A stretch of 64,000 bases of DNA from an uncultured Thiothrix sp. (GCF_937873765.1 NZ_CALMZC010000052.1:28731-92730); one strand, 5' to 3'. Shown: positions 18,794 through 27,317, counted from the first letter of the stretch. Notes: generated by a model from the letters alone, not told the origin. Numbers and translations are program-made.

Positions 18794-19975
18794 ATGCAAT
18801 CCCTAAGATCAAAAAAATTACTAGCTAGTTTACTTATGTGCTCAGCAGTTTATGTAAGCAATTCTGTTATTGCCGATGAAGCTTGCAGTGCTGCCTATAC
18901 TATTGATACCTCATTACCTAATGGAGGACGCTGGACTTTATGTTGGGAGCATAGCTTGCAAAATGGTATTAGCTTTCACCACATTGCTTACCAAGCTAAA
19001 AACGGAACTACGCAGGATATTCTTTATCGGGCAGAACTCGCTCAAGTTCATGTACCTTACGACGATAATGGCGCTCGTTACCATGATATTAGTGATTACG
19101 GTTTTGGTGACGGAAACTTATTGGGGTTGAATGAAAAAGAGTGCCCTAATGGCCAGTTAATTAGTTATGCCGGCAAGCCGGTTATCTGTCAGCAAGTTCT
19201 TTCACGTGGTGAAGCATTCAGATATCAAGAGAAAAGTGCACAAGGCTACAAACTTAGCTTATTTAGCATCTCCCAAATAGGCTCATATAATTATGTACCA
19301 CGCTGGGAGTTCTTTGATAATGGCACTATAGAACTTTCGGTAGGTGCAACAGGGGCTTTACAACGCTTCACCACAGGTAGTCAAAGCACTCAAGGGTGGC
19401 CGATTGCTCCTGATAAAATTGGTGTATCGCACTTACACAATTTCTTTTGGCGCTTAGACTTTGATTTAGCCGGCAACGGTGCCAATGATGTGATTGAAGA
19501 AATTAACTTTGTCCGTGATGACGGTGGTTTAAAGACTAAATATGAACCTATTCTGTTAGAAGCTGGTAGGGATGTAAATCCACAGACTATGCGTACTTGG
19601 ATAGTGACCGATAAAAACTTACGCAATAAAGCCAACTCACCCATTGCTTATGAAATTCAGTTGTATCAAGCGGGACAACGTGACGTTGGTCCAGATGAAG
19701 AGGCTTTCACTAAATATGATATTTATTTTACTAAAGCTAAAGACTGTGAGCGTTTTGCTTCGCACAATGGAGGCGCTGACTATTGTGCAAAAGACTTATC
19801 GACTTATATCAATGATGAGTCATTGGAAGACGATATAATAGTCTGGCCTACTACAACTTTTTATCATATTCCTCGGGCGGAAGACGCCCCCAACATGAAT
19901 GTTCATTGGAGTGGTATTCGTCTTAAACCTTTTGATTGGCACAATAGCAATCCCTTAGCGAGTGCAATACGATGA
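18794..19975 (+). CDS. Secreted catalytic-domain-only copper amine oxidase (paralogue B1)
   Basis: After a signal peptide (cleavage near Ala27) the whole mature protein corresponds to the catalytic domain of copper amine oxidases, about 365 residues; ordinary family members are 600 or more because N-terminal domains are fused on. Landmarks in order are RAELAQVHVPYDD, candidate base Asp98 in YHDISDYG, Cys117/Cys132, candidate topaquinone Tyr165 in SQIGSYNY, RWEFFDNGTIELSVGATG, copper His213 and His215 in SHLHNFFWRLD, and His358 in FYHIPRAED. The Tyr165-to-His213 distance of 48 is close to the 49 known in Arthrobacter enzyme. The family oxidises primary amines to aldehydes with release of ammonia and peroxide. 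The usual N-Y-D/E around the cofactor Tyr is S-Y-N here. The 3' end overlaps the next gene (ATGA). Confidence 0.82.
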   Translation: MQSLRSKKLLASLLMCSAVYVSNSVIADEACSAAYTIDTSLPNGGRWTLCWEHSLQNGISFHHIAYQAKNGTTQDILYRAELAQVHVPYDDNGARYHDISDYGFGDGNLLGLNEKECPNGQLISYAGKPVICQQVLSRGEAFRYQEKSAQGYKLSLFSISQIGSYNYVPRWEFFDNGTIELSVGATGALQRFTTGSQSTQGWPIAPDKIGVSHLHNFFWRLDFDLAGNGANDVIEEINFVRDDGGLKTKYEPILLEAGRDVNPQTMRTWIVTDKNLRNKANSPIAYEIQLYQAGQRDVGPDEEAFTKYDIYFTKAKDCERFASHNGGADYCAKDLSTYINDESLEDDIIVWPTTTFYHIPRAEDAPNMNVHWSGIRLKPFDWHNSNPLASAIR

Positions 19976-20646
19976 TCTGTAGATATAAATTAATGCGTTG
20001 GTGGAAAGCAAAACTAGTTTTTATAAGCGTCTTAGTCCTTACAGCTAATACCTACGCAGGCAGTCAAGACCCTCTAAGCCTGAATGAACAAGCGAACACC
20101 ACAGCGCTCATCGAATCCTCTTTACCTGCCTTAAAAAGGCAAGCCGAAGGTGTCAATGGCACTAATTCTTATGAATTACTATTAATTGAGCGAGATCGCT
20201 CTGAAGACAAAAAATCAGGTGTGCGTCGTGCTAATGCTTTCGTTTACGATTACAAAACGGACGAAACTATTATTTACCGCATTGATCCCATTACTAACAA
20301 AATTCTCTCTTCAGTGCGCCGAAAAAACCTGCAGCTCCCTTTAACAGCTAACGAAATTGAGCGTACTGTTAAGCTTATTTTTGCAGATAAAGAAACCTTT
20401 GAGCTGATTAGCAATGAATATCAGCGTATTACCGAGAAAGTTCTCAGCTCCCCTAAAGACTTAGAGGCCAAAGCTTTTGTCTTTACTGCGGATACGCTTC
20501 CTGAGCAACTGAATAAAGCCTCACAACAATGTGGCTTACATCGTTGTGCACAAATTTTGCTATACACGCATGATTCAGTCGTATTTGAAATTAGCCCAAT
20601 TGTCAATTTATCTGCTAACCTCATCACTCAAGTTGCTGGATTTTAA
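19972..20646 (+). CDS. Secreted protein resembling copper amine oxidase N2/N3 domains
   Basis: The hydrophobic N-terminus (cleavage near Ala29) indicates export. Residues 85-113 (RRANAFVYDYKTDETIIYRI, then DPITNKILS) have the pattern of the N2 domain, where RR-x-x-x-x-x-YD precedes a short strand pair. Residues 121-145 (LPLTANEIERTVKLIF) and the C-terminal CGLHRCAQILLY ... ISPIVNLSANLI match the start and end of the N3 domain. In typical enzymes these domains lie directly before the catalytic domain in one chain. Here they form a free 224-residue protein, overlapping the upstream catalytic gene by 4 bases and followed after 1 base by the next pseudoenzyme gene. The assignment is by motif and context; sequence similarity is weak. 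Confidence 0.6.
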   Translation: MICRYKLMRWWKAKLVFISVLVLTANTYAGSQDPLSLNEQANTTALIESSLPALKRQAEGVNGTNSYELLLIERDRSEDKKSGVRRANAFVYDYKTDETIIYRIDPITNKILSSVRRKNLQLPLTANEIERTVKLIFADKETFELISNEYQRITEKVLSSPKDLEAKAFVFTADTLPEQLNKASQQCGLHRCAQILLYTHDSVVFEISPIVNLSANLITQVAGF

Positions 20647-20647
20647 A

Positions 20648-21781
20648 GTGTTTTTTAAACAATTCTTATTAATGATTGGTTTAGCGCTAGCTACTATGCA
20701 AACCGCTCTTGCAGCACCCGAACCAACTCAACATTGCCCAACCGCTAACATCATTACTAAGACTTTTGGTTCAGGTGCTCTATGGAAAATGTGTGCTGAG
20801 ATGCGCCCTGCTGAGGGTTTAGTACTTTCTCAAGTCTACTATGCAGCTCCTAATAAAACGCTGAGACGCATTTTGGGTGAAGCCAGCCTGTCTCAACTTG
20901 AAATTCTTACTGATACAATCACTACGCCTAGCTACGTGGTAACCCAGCAGGGCTTAGGAAAAAATAGCATAAGCTTGAATTCAACGGATTGCCCACACGG
21001 AAATCTTAAGCACCTAGCCAGTGACACTATTTGTCGTAGCACTCAAGAATATGGTTATCAGTATAAATTCGATAATCAACGGCAGGGCAGCTTTTTTGAA
21101 CTAGTCACTAGTTATAACCTACCTCCGCATACCTACTTTTTGCGCTGGCGTTTTTATGAAAACGGCATCATTGAGCCTGCATTAGGTATTAGCGGACAGC
21201 TTACTAAAGCTGCTGATAAAAGCTTAGAAAATTTTACTGCACAGGCAGGCTGGCGTTTAGATTTCGACCTAGGTGCTACAGGCAGTGATGATGAAGTGCT
21301 CCAAGTTACTAGCACTCCTTCTGAGGATCGCCTAACTAAAGTAGTAAGTATTGGAAGTCAGACTAAGGAATTTGGGGCTAGTGAAGATCCCGAAATCAAG
21401 CGTCTATGGGTAATTCGTGATGGTAATACTCCACTGGAAGGCATTAGTATTCCTTCTTATGACCTTGTACCTAATAATTATAACTACAGCCGGATTAATC
21501 CTTTGAACGAACCTTGGCTGAAAAAAGATATTTACGTGAGTCGTTATAATGCCTGTGAACGTTATGCAACGGATAACCGTCTTAGTGATTGTCCCGCTAA
21601 CAATAATAGCCTTGCAAAATATGTAGCTAACGCAGAAATCATCGGCAGCGCTGATAGCGTAATTTGGTATCGACAAACTTACCACCATCTAGCCCGTAGT
21701 GATGACAATGGAAAACTGGGGACTATTTGGAGTAGTTTCCAACTAGTCCCGCGAGACTGGCATAGTCAAAATCAATTCTAA
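20648..21781 (+). CDS. Secreted copper amine oxidase-like pseudoenzyme (paralogue A2)
   Basis: GTG at 20648, one base after the previous stop, is chosen because it puts a signal peptide at the N-terminus (FFKQFLLMIGLALATMQTALA); a longer frame from 20531 overlaps the upstream gene fully. The protein is a paralogue of the 17591 gene: CPTANIITKTFGSGALWKMC, LSQLEILTD, RWRFYENGIIEPALGISG, GWRLDFDLG and a C-terminal FQLVPRDWHSQNQF. The HxH copper pair is absent (FTAQAGW), the cofactor Tyr aligns with His in PPHTYFLRW, and the base Asp is missing. The late His346 is kept. It is likely a non-catalytic partner of the enzyme encoded immediately downstream. Confidence 0.72.
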   Translation: MFFKQFLLMIGLALATMQTALAAPEPTQHCPTANIITKTFGSGALWKMCAEMRPAEGLVLSQVYYAAPNKTLRRILGEASLSQLEILTDTITTPSYVVTQQGLGKNSISLNSTDCPHGNLKHLASDTICRSTQEYGYQYKFDNQRQGSFFELVTSYNLPPHTYFLRWRFYENGIIEPALGISGQLTKAADKSLENFTAQAGWRLDFDLGATGSDDEVLQVTSTPSEDRLTKVVSIGSQTKEFGASEDPEIKRLWVIRDGNTPLEGISIPSYDLVPNNYNYSRINPLNEPWLKKDIYVSRYNACERYATDNRLSDCPANNNSLAKYVANAEIIGSADSVIWYRQTYHHLARSDDNGKLGTIWSSFQLVPRDWHSQNQF

Positions 21782-21794
21782 GTGTAAAAATTTT

Positions 21795-22976
21795 ATGTCT
21801 AAAGCTAAAAGCTTCGCAAAAATACTCACATTAGGCTTATGTTTATGCCCATGTCTCGCGGAAGCAGCAGAATTTTGCGATGACAATTATTACATCAATG
21901 TAACCCTAGACAACCAAACACGTTGGGATATGTGTTGGGAGCATCGTGGTTTAACTGGCATTTCCCTGCACCATGTGTTTTATACACCACCTAGAGGCCC
22001 AAGACTGCTGGTCTTGTATCGGGCTGAGCTCGCTCAAGTACATGTTCCCTATGATGATAATGGCATTCGTTATCATGACATCACTGATTATGGATTTGGC
22101 CGCAGCTCCATGCTGCCTTTAGCGACCGCAGACTGCCCTAAAGGCCAATTACTCAATTTTTATGATAAAACTGTCATTTGCCAAACTACCCAAAGCCGTG
22201 GCGAAGCTTATCGGTTTGGCTCAGAAACTAAACAAGGTCAAGCTTTAAGCTTATTTAGTGTTTCGCAGATTGGTTCATATAGCTACATCCCTCGCTGGAC
22301 TTTTGCAGATGATGGCAGTATGGAGTTCGCAGTAGGGGCAACCGGTGCTCTACAACGTATTTTACCTGATGATCAGATGCAAAGACCGGGTTGGAATATT
22401 GGCTACGACAGGGTAGGTGTTTCCCACTTACATAATTTTTTTTGGCGGCTCGATTTTGACCTAGGTGGTCAAGGTAATAAAGACTATGTAGAGCAAATTG
22501 ATTTTGTGCCGCAAGCAGCCAAGCTGACACGTCAAACCACTGTTTTCACTAAAGAAGCCGCTAGTAACGTATCTCCAGAACTGGCACGCACTTGGCTTGT
22601 CACATCGAGTGCTTTAAAAAATGCTAAGCAGCAAGCAATGGGTTATGAAATTCAGCTTAATCAATCTGGGCAACGTGATGAAGGACCCGATCTTGAGCCA
22701 TTTACCAAGCATGATTTCTATGTTACCAAGGAAAAAAGTTGTGAGTTGTATGCTTCACACAATATCAGCACTCTAGACGAAGGTGACGAGTGTGCGGATA
22801 ATTTAGCTGAATTTGTGAATGACGAAGTTATTACTGGCGAAGACATAGTAGTTTGGCCGACCGTCAGCTTTTACCATATGCCGCGTGCAGAGGACATGCC
22901 CAATATGGATGCCCACTGGAGTAGTATTCGTTTAGTACCGATGAATTGGCATACTCAAAACCCCTTAACGCGTTAA
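21795..22976 (+). CDS. Secreted catalytic-domain-only copper amine oxidase (paralogue B2)
   Basis: It is a close paralogue of the 18794 product with a signal peptide ending near Ala24/25. Candidate active-site residues are Asp95 (YHDITDYG), Tyr162 (SQIGSYSY), His211/His213 (SHLHNFFWRLD) and His361 (FYHMPRAED), with the same 67-residue Asp-to-Tyr spacing as B1. Cys114 and Cys129 match the conserved disulfide of the family. The cofactor motif is S-Y-S rather than N-Y-D/E. The mature protein is again only a catalytic domain. It is the last gene of the operon and ends 1 base from the convergent 1414-residue glycosyltransferase gene. Amine oxidation outside the cytoplasm is expected if copper and cofactor form. 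Confidence 0.82.
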   Translation: MSKAKSFAKILTLGLCLCPCLAEAAEFCDDNYYINVTLDNQTRWDMCWEHRGLTGISLHHVFYTPPRGPRLLVLYRAELAQVHVPYDDNGIRYHDITDYGFGRSSMLPLATADCPKGQLLNFYDKTVICQTTQSRGEAYRFGSETKQGQALSLFSVSQIGSYSYIPRWTFADDGSMEFAVGATGALQRILPDDQMQRPGWNIGYDRVGVSHLHNFFWRLDFDLGGQGNKDYVEQIDFVPQAAKLTRQTTVFTKEAASNVSPELARTWLVTSSALKNAKQQAMGYEIQLNQSGQRDEGPDLEPFTKHDFYVTKEKSCELYASHNISTLDEGDECADNLAEFVNDEVITGEDIVVWPTVSFYHMPRAEDMPNMDAHWSSIRLVPMNWHTQNPLTR

Positions 22977-22977
22977 C

Positions 22978-25900
22978 TTACGCGCTAAAAGCAACGGCTA
23001 AATAGCCTTTTAAACGCGCCTCATTTAAAGCTAACTGCCGTTTAAGCTCTGCTGGATGAATGGCATTTAAGTCAGCATACCAAGTATCCTGCTTGTTCAA
23101 AGCGCTTAGTGTTTTCATATAAGCTGCTTTACCAGCCAACAAAACGTAACCAAATTGCTGATAGAAGAAAGTCGCTTCGACTTGGCTACGCTCAAAGGTC
23201 TCCTGCTCATTGTAGTCATGTGAGTGGTAAACTAGAGCATTTAAGGCATAGGCCTTTTTAAAGCCAGCTTTAATGATCTGATCTGCCCAAACTTGATCCT
23301 CGCCATAGTCAATTACCGGATAAGGTATCTGTTTCCAAACTGAACGACGCAAGCAAGAATTATTATCTGAATAGAAATGCAAAACTTGCCGCCAAGTCGC
23401 TTCACCGGTTGCAAAGCGCTCTGGATCAGTGTGTTTATCTAAATAGATCGGTTGTTTAGCCAGTTGATCAAAATGGGCTGTCAAATCACGCTTTACAAAA
23501 GGTGAAGCTTCAGGATAAGGCAAATGTTTCCCAAAAGCGCCAGCCGCTGCAGGCTCATGCTCAAGCACGGAAACCAGATTGAATAGCCAAAACTGATCCA
23601 CAGGCAAAGCATCCTGTGTCAGGAAAGCCACATATTCCCCACTTGTTAGCTCCACGCCTAAATTACGCGTCCCCCCATGACTAAACTGCGTCTTGGGGAT
23701 AGAGTGAAGACGTACTTGCTTAGTACGTACTAGCTCAAGCGAACCATCTGTAGACCCGCTATCAATAATTAATAACTCAAACGGCCAAGGCACTTGCTGC
23801 TCAAGTACGCGCTCTACCACCTTCAATAATAGCTCGCCACCATTGAGGGTCGGTATCACGATCGAAACCTTTATAGATAGTGCTGCAGGTGGCTTGGCTT
23901 GATAAGTAAGCTCTTGCAAGCGTTGCTGAATAGAGCGACTGACCTCCTGCGCTGTAGCTTGCCAAGTAAATTGCCTAGCCCATGCCCCGCCCAATTTTGC
24001 AGTTTTCGCTCTTAACTCCACATCTTCCAATAACCCTTGGAGGCGTTCAGCAATAATACGTGGATGAGGAGCCGCTAAAACCACGGTACCTACTGGAAAG
24101 ACTGTGCGTGTATTATCTCCATCTAATTCTACAACGGGCAAATCACAGGCCATCATTTCTTGCGGAACTAGTGAGTAATTAGTGGCTGAAAACACCATGC
24201 CTAGATCGCAAGAACGATAGAGATAGCCTAAAGCTTCAGCGGGTAGCACACCATGATCGGTATACTCAAAGCTAACTTGCTCTAGCCATACTTTGTTATT
24301 GTCAGCGCCATACACCTCAACATGGAAAGCTAAACCTAAATCGGCTAAATGATTCAGGGCAAGCACACCCAACTCTACGGCGCGGCGTGAGGTGCTGGTA
24401 CGGGCATAAAACGCGATCCGTGGCACGGTATTAGTAAACCGCCCTGCGGGTGGATAATAAACCTGCTGATCTGCAGCTAACCAGAAATGCGTCGCCCAAC
24501 GCCCATAACGCTCACGCATCAACTTTTCTAGCCAAGGCCCTGCACAAATACAGTCTAAGTCTTCATGATAAGTCAGCTCAGCGGCTAAACTATTGCTACC
24601 TGCAGCGAAGAAAGATGGCTCATGATCCTGCACGAAATAAAAGCGCCGCTTAAAGTTAGAAGCAGATAATACCGGCCAGACCGACTCCCAATCAGTGGCA
24701 ATAATGATGTCCCCATTCGCTTGCTGGAAAGACTCATCCATAAAATGGATTTGAGCACTCAACTGTTGGTAGTGACGAATCAGATCTTCATAAGCGTCGT
24801 CCGTGGTTTTATGTACCACTTGATTGTGCAGCCAAATATGTTGTTGATGCCCCAATAACTCAAACCAGCGCATAAAGCGAAAAATGGTCATATTGCCACC
24901 GCCACCTTGCTGAGCAAAATCACAAGTCACCCAATGAATGACTAACTGGTCTTGCGCAAAACTGAAGTTAGGCGGGCTTAAAGGCTGGTCTTCAAACTTT
25001 AACATGCTTTGCAAAGCAGGACTGACGAGACTGGCTGATTTAGCTGGCTTTACTGTAGTAGGTGCTACTAACTCAATACCTACTTTTCTGAATTTTAACT
25101 TATATTGATTGATGAACTCTTTTTCACCCGCTTTAGGATGTGGCTTACGTCCATCCTTCTGGCCATGCTTTAGATAATGAACCAAAGGATTCAATTCTGA
25201 AAAATAAACATCAGGGTATTCAGCTAAATACCAAGCACTATCGAAACAAGCACTAGGGGCAAAACGCCAATGATGCGGGTCAGTTAAATAGTGTTCTAGG
25301 GCTGAAATACCCTCTGGTAAATCTGCGCCAATTTGCCTTAAATAATAACGACTATCAAACAGCGGATGCGGATCCATGTGCCATTGATCGCCATATTTAA
25401 GATAATAAACCAGAGGATTTAACTCTGACTCGACAATCTCTGGATATTCAGCCACATAGTAAGCAGCTAAAAACAACGGATTGGGATTTCTTAATTCTTT
25501 CCCCCCCTGATACAGATAATGCCAGAGTGGATTAAGTTCTTGTCTATCGACCAGTTGGCGAAGATCGGGATACTGGCCTAAATACCAAGCAATATCTAAC
25601 AAGGGATGAGGTTGACGATTCTCAATGACACCCTTCGTCAGATAATGGACTAAAGGATTTTCACCAGACTCCTGCAATTCTGGGTTTTGCTTGATATACC
25701 AAGTACTGTGGAAAAGCGCATTGGGCTGGTAACCCAGTTTCGCTCCAGTCAGATAATAATGTTCTGCCAAAGACTCCGTGACGTCATCGCTCTCCGGGTA
25801 GCTCAGATAAAAAGGCCGATCTAAAAGCCCACTCCTCTCGATTAACTCAATATCAGGGTTTATTGGCGTTGGTTCAGGTTCAGGTTCAGGTTCAGGTTCA

Positions 25901-27222
25901 GGTTCAGGTTCAGGTTCAGGTTTTGGGCGACCTAAGTTGAAAAACCATTTAGGTTTAGGTTGTTCAGTCTGTATAACTTGTTTAGGTTCAGGCTGAACCT
26001 CCAGCAGCTCTTGTTTAGCTTCAGGTTCAGGACTGGCTACAACCAAAGGCTTGGGTTTAAGCTGTAGAGACTCAGTTAAATTTAAGACCTTGCTCCTTAA
26101 CGCAGTTCGATCCTTAGCAAGCATAGCCAATTCAGTACTAAGTGCATTCTTAGCCAACTGCAACTCATGCATGCGCTCAGCCTGTAGAACTAGTTGATTA
26201 GATTGAAACTCCATCTCCTGCTTATGCTGCTCTTTCAGTTGGCTAGCTAGTTGTTCATAATGCTTATCACGTTTAATTAACAGATAATCTTTATGCTCTA
26301 AAGAATCTTTGTTGCGTGCCTCCATTTTTTGACGCTCTTTAAGCTGCCATTGCTGCTCAGATAACAAAACCTTCGCGTAAACCTTAGATTCCTGATTAAA
26401 CTTCGCACGTAAAGCTAATAAGCCCTGTAAAGCCTCGGTTCGCCTCTCTCCCGCTACTAATAACAGTAACCATTCATAAGCTTGGACGATTTGCTCTGAA
26501 AATTCCGTAGACTGCTTAAGGTCCTCTAAACCTACTGAATTATGTTTTTGATCTTCTTCTAGATAATTTTCAATTTCTAGTTGAGATAAGACCGACTGGC
26601 GTGGAAAAGCTAAGTCAATTTGCCGTTGCAAAGACTGAACAAAACCCTGCCAATCTTGCATCAGCTGCTCATAACTTAAAAAAGCGATGGGGTAATTTTG
26701 CGCATAATAAACAGCATCTAACACATGACGTAACCAGAGCAATCCTCCTTTAGCTAGCGGAAAACCATTACGTTTTTTTAAAGACTGCGCTACTTCCAGC
26801 GGATTACGTACTGGAATCATAATGCAGGGTTTAATTTCTTGTGCTTGCAGTAACTCTAGCCAAAACGGTAAAAAGCGACAAATTCGCGGATCTTTAATAA
26901 CAAATAGAGAGGAATCAGCAAAATCAGCTTGGACAATATCGCCAATAATTTTTTTATACTTAGTGGCGGCGGTTGAGGCATACCAGTCTGGATTAAACTC
27001 CGTCCAATCGCTCCAGAAGGAACCCGCTGATTCTAAGAGAGCGTCATGCTCAATCATTAAATCAACCGACTCCCAAAAGCCTGTTTCATTATTATTGGGT
27101 AAGGCTGAGGCTAGACGCTTGGGCAGATCAGCACCTAATAGAGAGAAAACACGTGTTAAAGCTGAAGTACCACTGCGATGCATGCCTGCAACTAAGATGG
27201 CATGCTTAGGCGACATAGACAT
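22978..27222 (-). CDS. Multidomain sulfotransferase-glycosyltransferase fusion (WsaF-like GT4 plus GT2)
   Basis: This 1414-residue protein has five parts. Residues 1-230 are a sulfotransferase-like domain with AILVAGMHRSGTSALTRVF and MIPVRNPLEVAQSLKKRNG. Residues about 250-395 are a charged coiled coil. A Pro-Glu linker lies around 434-452. Residues about 465-700 contain some six repeats of about 45 residues with the pattern D-x-x-W-Y-L-x-x-Y-P-D ... N-P-L-x-H-Y-L-x-x-G. Residues about 745-1105 resemble WsaF-type GT4 rhamnosyltransferases (FVQDHEPSFFAAG, VPQEMMACDLPVVELDG). Residues about 1114-1400 are a GT2 domain (SIVIPTLNGG, IDSGSTDGS, FLTQDA, DYGEDQVWADQI). It is probably a polymerising enzyme for the capsule-like glycan exported by the Kps genes upstream. 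Confidence 0.85.
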   Translation of the reverse strand: MSMSPKHAILVAGMHRSGTSALTRVFSLLGADLPKRLASALPNNNETGFWESVDLMIEHDALLESAGSFWSDWTEFNPDWYASTAATKYKKIIGDIVQADFADSSLFVIKDPRICRFLPFWLELLQAQEIKPCIMIPVRNPLEVAQSLKKRNGFPLAKGGLLWLRHVLDAVYYAQNYPIAFLSYEQLMQDWQGFVQSLQRQIDLAFPRQSVLSQLEIENYLEEDQKHNSVGLEDLKQSTEFSEQIVQAYEWLLLLVAGERRTEALQGLLALRAKFNQESKVYAKVLLSEQQWQLKERQKMEARNKDSLEHKDYLLIKRDKHYEQLASQLKEQHKQEMEFQSNQLVLQAERMHELQLAKNALSTELAMLAKDRTALRSKVLNLTESLQLKPKPLVVASPEPEAKQELLEVQPEPKQVIQTEQPKPKWFFNLGRPKPEPEPEPEPEPEPEPEPTPINPDIELIERSGLLDRPFYLSYPESDDVTESLAEHYYLTGAKLGYQPNALFHSTWYIKQNPELQESGENPLVHYLTKGVIENRQPHPLLDIAWYLGQYPDLRQLVDRQELNPLWHYLYQGGKELRNPNPLFLAAYYVAEYPEIVESELNPLVYYLKYGDQWHMDPHPLFDSRYYLRQIGADLPEGISALEHYLTDPHHWRFAPSACFDSAWYLAEYPDVYFSELNPLVHYLKHGQKDGRKPHPKAGEKEFINQYKLKFRKVGIELVAPTTVKPAKSASLVSPALQSMLKFEDQPLSPPNFSFAQDQLVIHWVTCDFAQQGGGGNMTIFRFMRWFELLGHQQHIWLHNQVVHKTTDDAYEDLIRHYQQLSAQIHFMDESFQQANGDIIIATDWESVWPVLSASNFKRRFYFVQDHEPSFFAAGSNSLAAELTYHEDLDCICAGPWLEKLMRERYGRWATHFWLAADQQVYYPPAGRFTNTVPRIAFYARTSTSRRAVELGVLALNHLADLGLAFHVEVYGADNNKVWLEQVSFEYTDHGVLPAEALGYLYRSCDLGMVFSATNYSLVPQEMMACDLPVVELDGDNTRTVFPVGTVVLAAPHPRIIAERLQGLLEDVELRAKTAKLGGAWARQFTWQATAQEVSRSIQQRLQELTYQAKPPAALSIKVSIVIPTLNGGELLLKVVERVLEQQVPWPFELLIIDSGSTDGSLELVRTKQVRLHSIPKTQFSHGGTRNLGVELTSGEYVAFLTQDALPVDQFWLFNLVSVLEHEPAAAGAFGKHLPYPEASPFVKRDLTAHFDQLAKQPIYLDKHTDPERFATGEATWRQVLHFYSDNNSCLRRSVWKQIPYPVIDYGEDQVWADQIIKAGFKKAYALNALVYHSHDYNEQETFERSQVEATFFYQQFGYVLLAGKAAYMKTLSALNKQDTWYADLNAIHPAELKRQLALNEARLKGYLAVAFSA
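25871..25921 (-). repeat. Hexanucleotide repeat encoding a Pro-Glu linker
   Basis: The plus strand reads GGTTCA about eight and a half times without interruption. In the gene it encodes alternating Pro and Glu between the coiled coil and the repeat domain. A 6-base unit can change in number without a frameshift, so linker length could vary while the protein stays intact. Confidence 0.9.
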
Positions 27223-27289
27223 ATGAATCTTCTACCCCAAGTAACTAAACCGACTAAAACCTAACAGTATACTGTTTTTACAAGCACAA

Positions 27290-27317
27290 AATAAAAGGGA
27301 AGCCGAAGCCTCCCTTG
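27290..27317 (-). terminator. Terminator after the KpsD-like gene
   Basis: The minus strand reads AAGGGAGGC, TTCG, GCTTCCCTT and then TTATTTT: a 9-base stem with one mismatch, a tetraloop and a T-rich tail. It starts about 30 bases past the stop codon at 27347, so it partly separates the export genes from the large glycosyltransferase gene. Confidence 0.78.

Noticed and set aside
20531..20647. An N-terminal extension of the second pseudoenzyme gene
   Set aside because: It overlaps the upstream gene completely and would bury the signal peptide that starts at GTG 20648.
24450..24653. A plus-strand frame within the large glycosyltransferase gene
   Set aside because: It is antisense to a well-supported coding region and has no domain.
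25868..25926. A CRISPR array or promoter repeat
   Set aside because: The repeat is a simple GGTTCA run inside a coding frame with no spacers.
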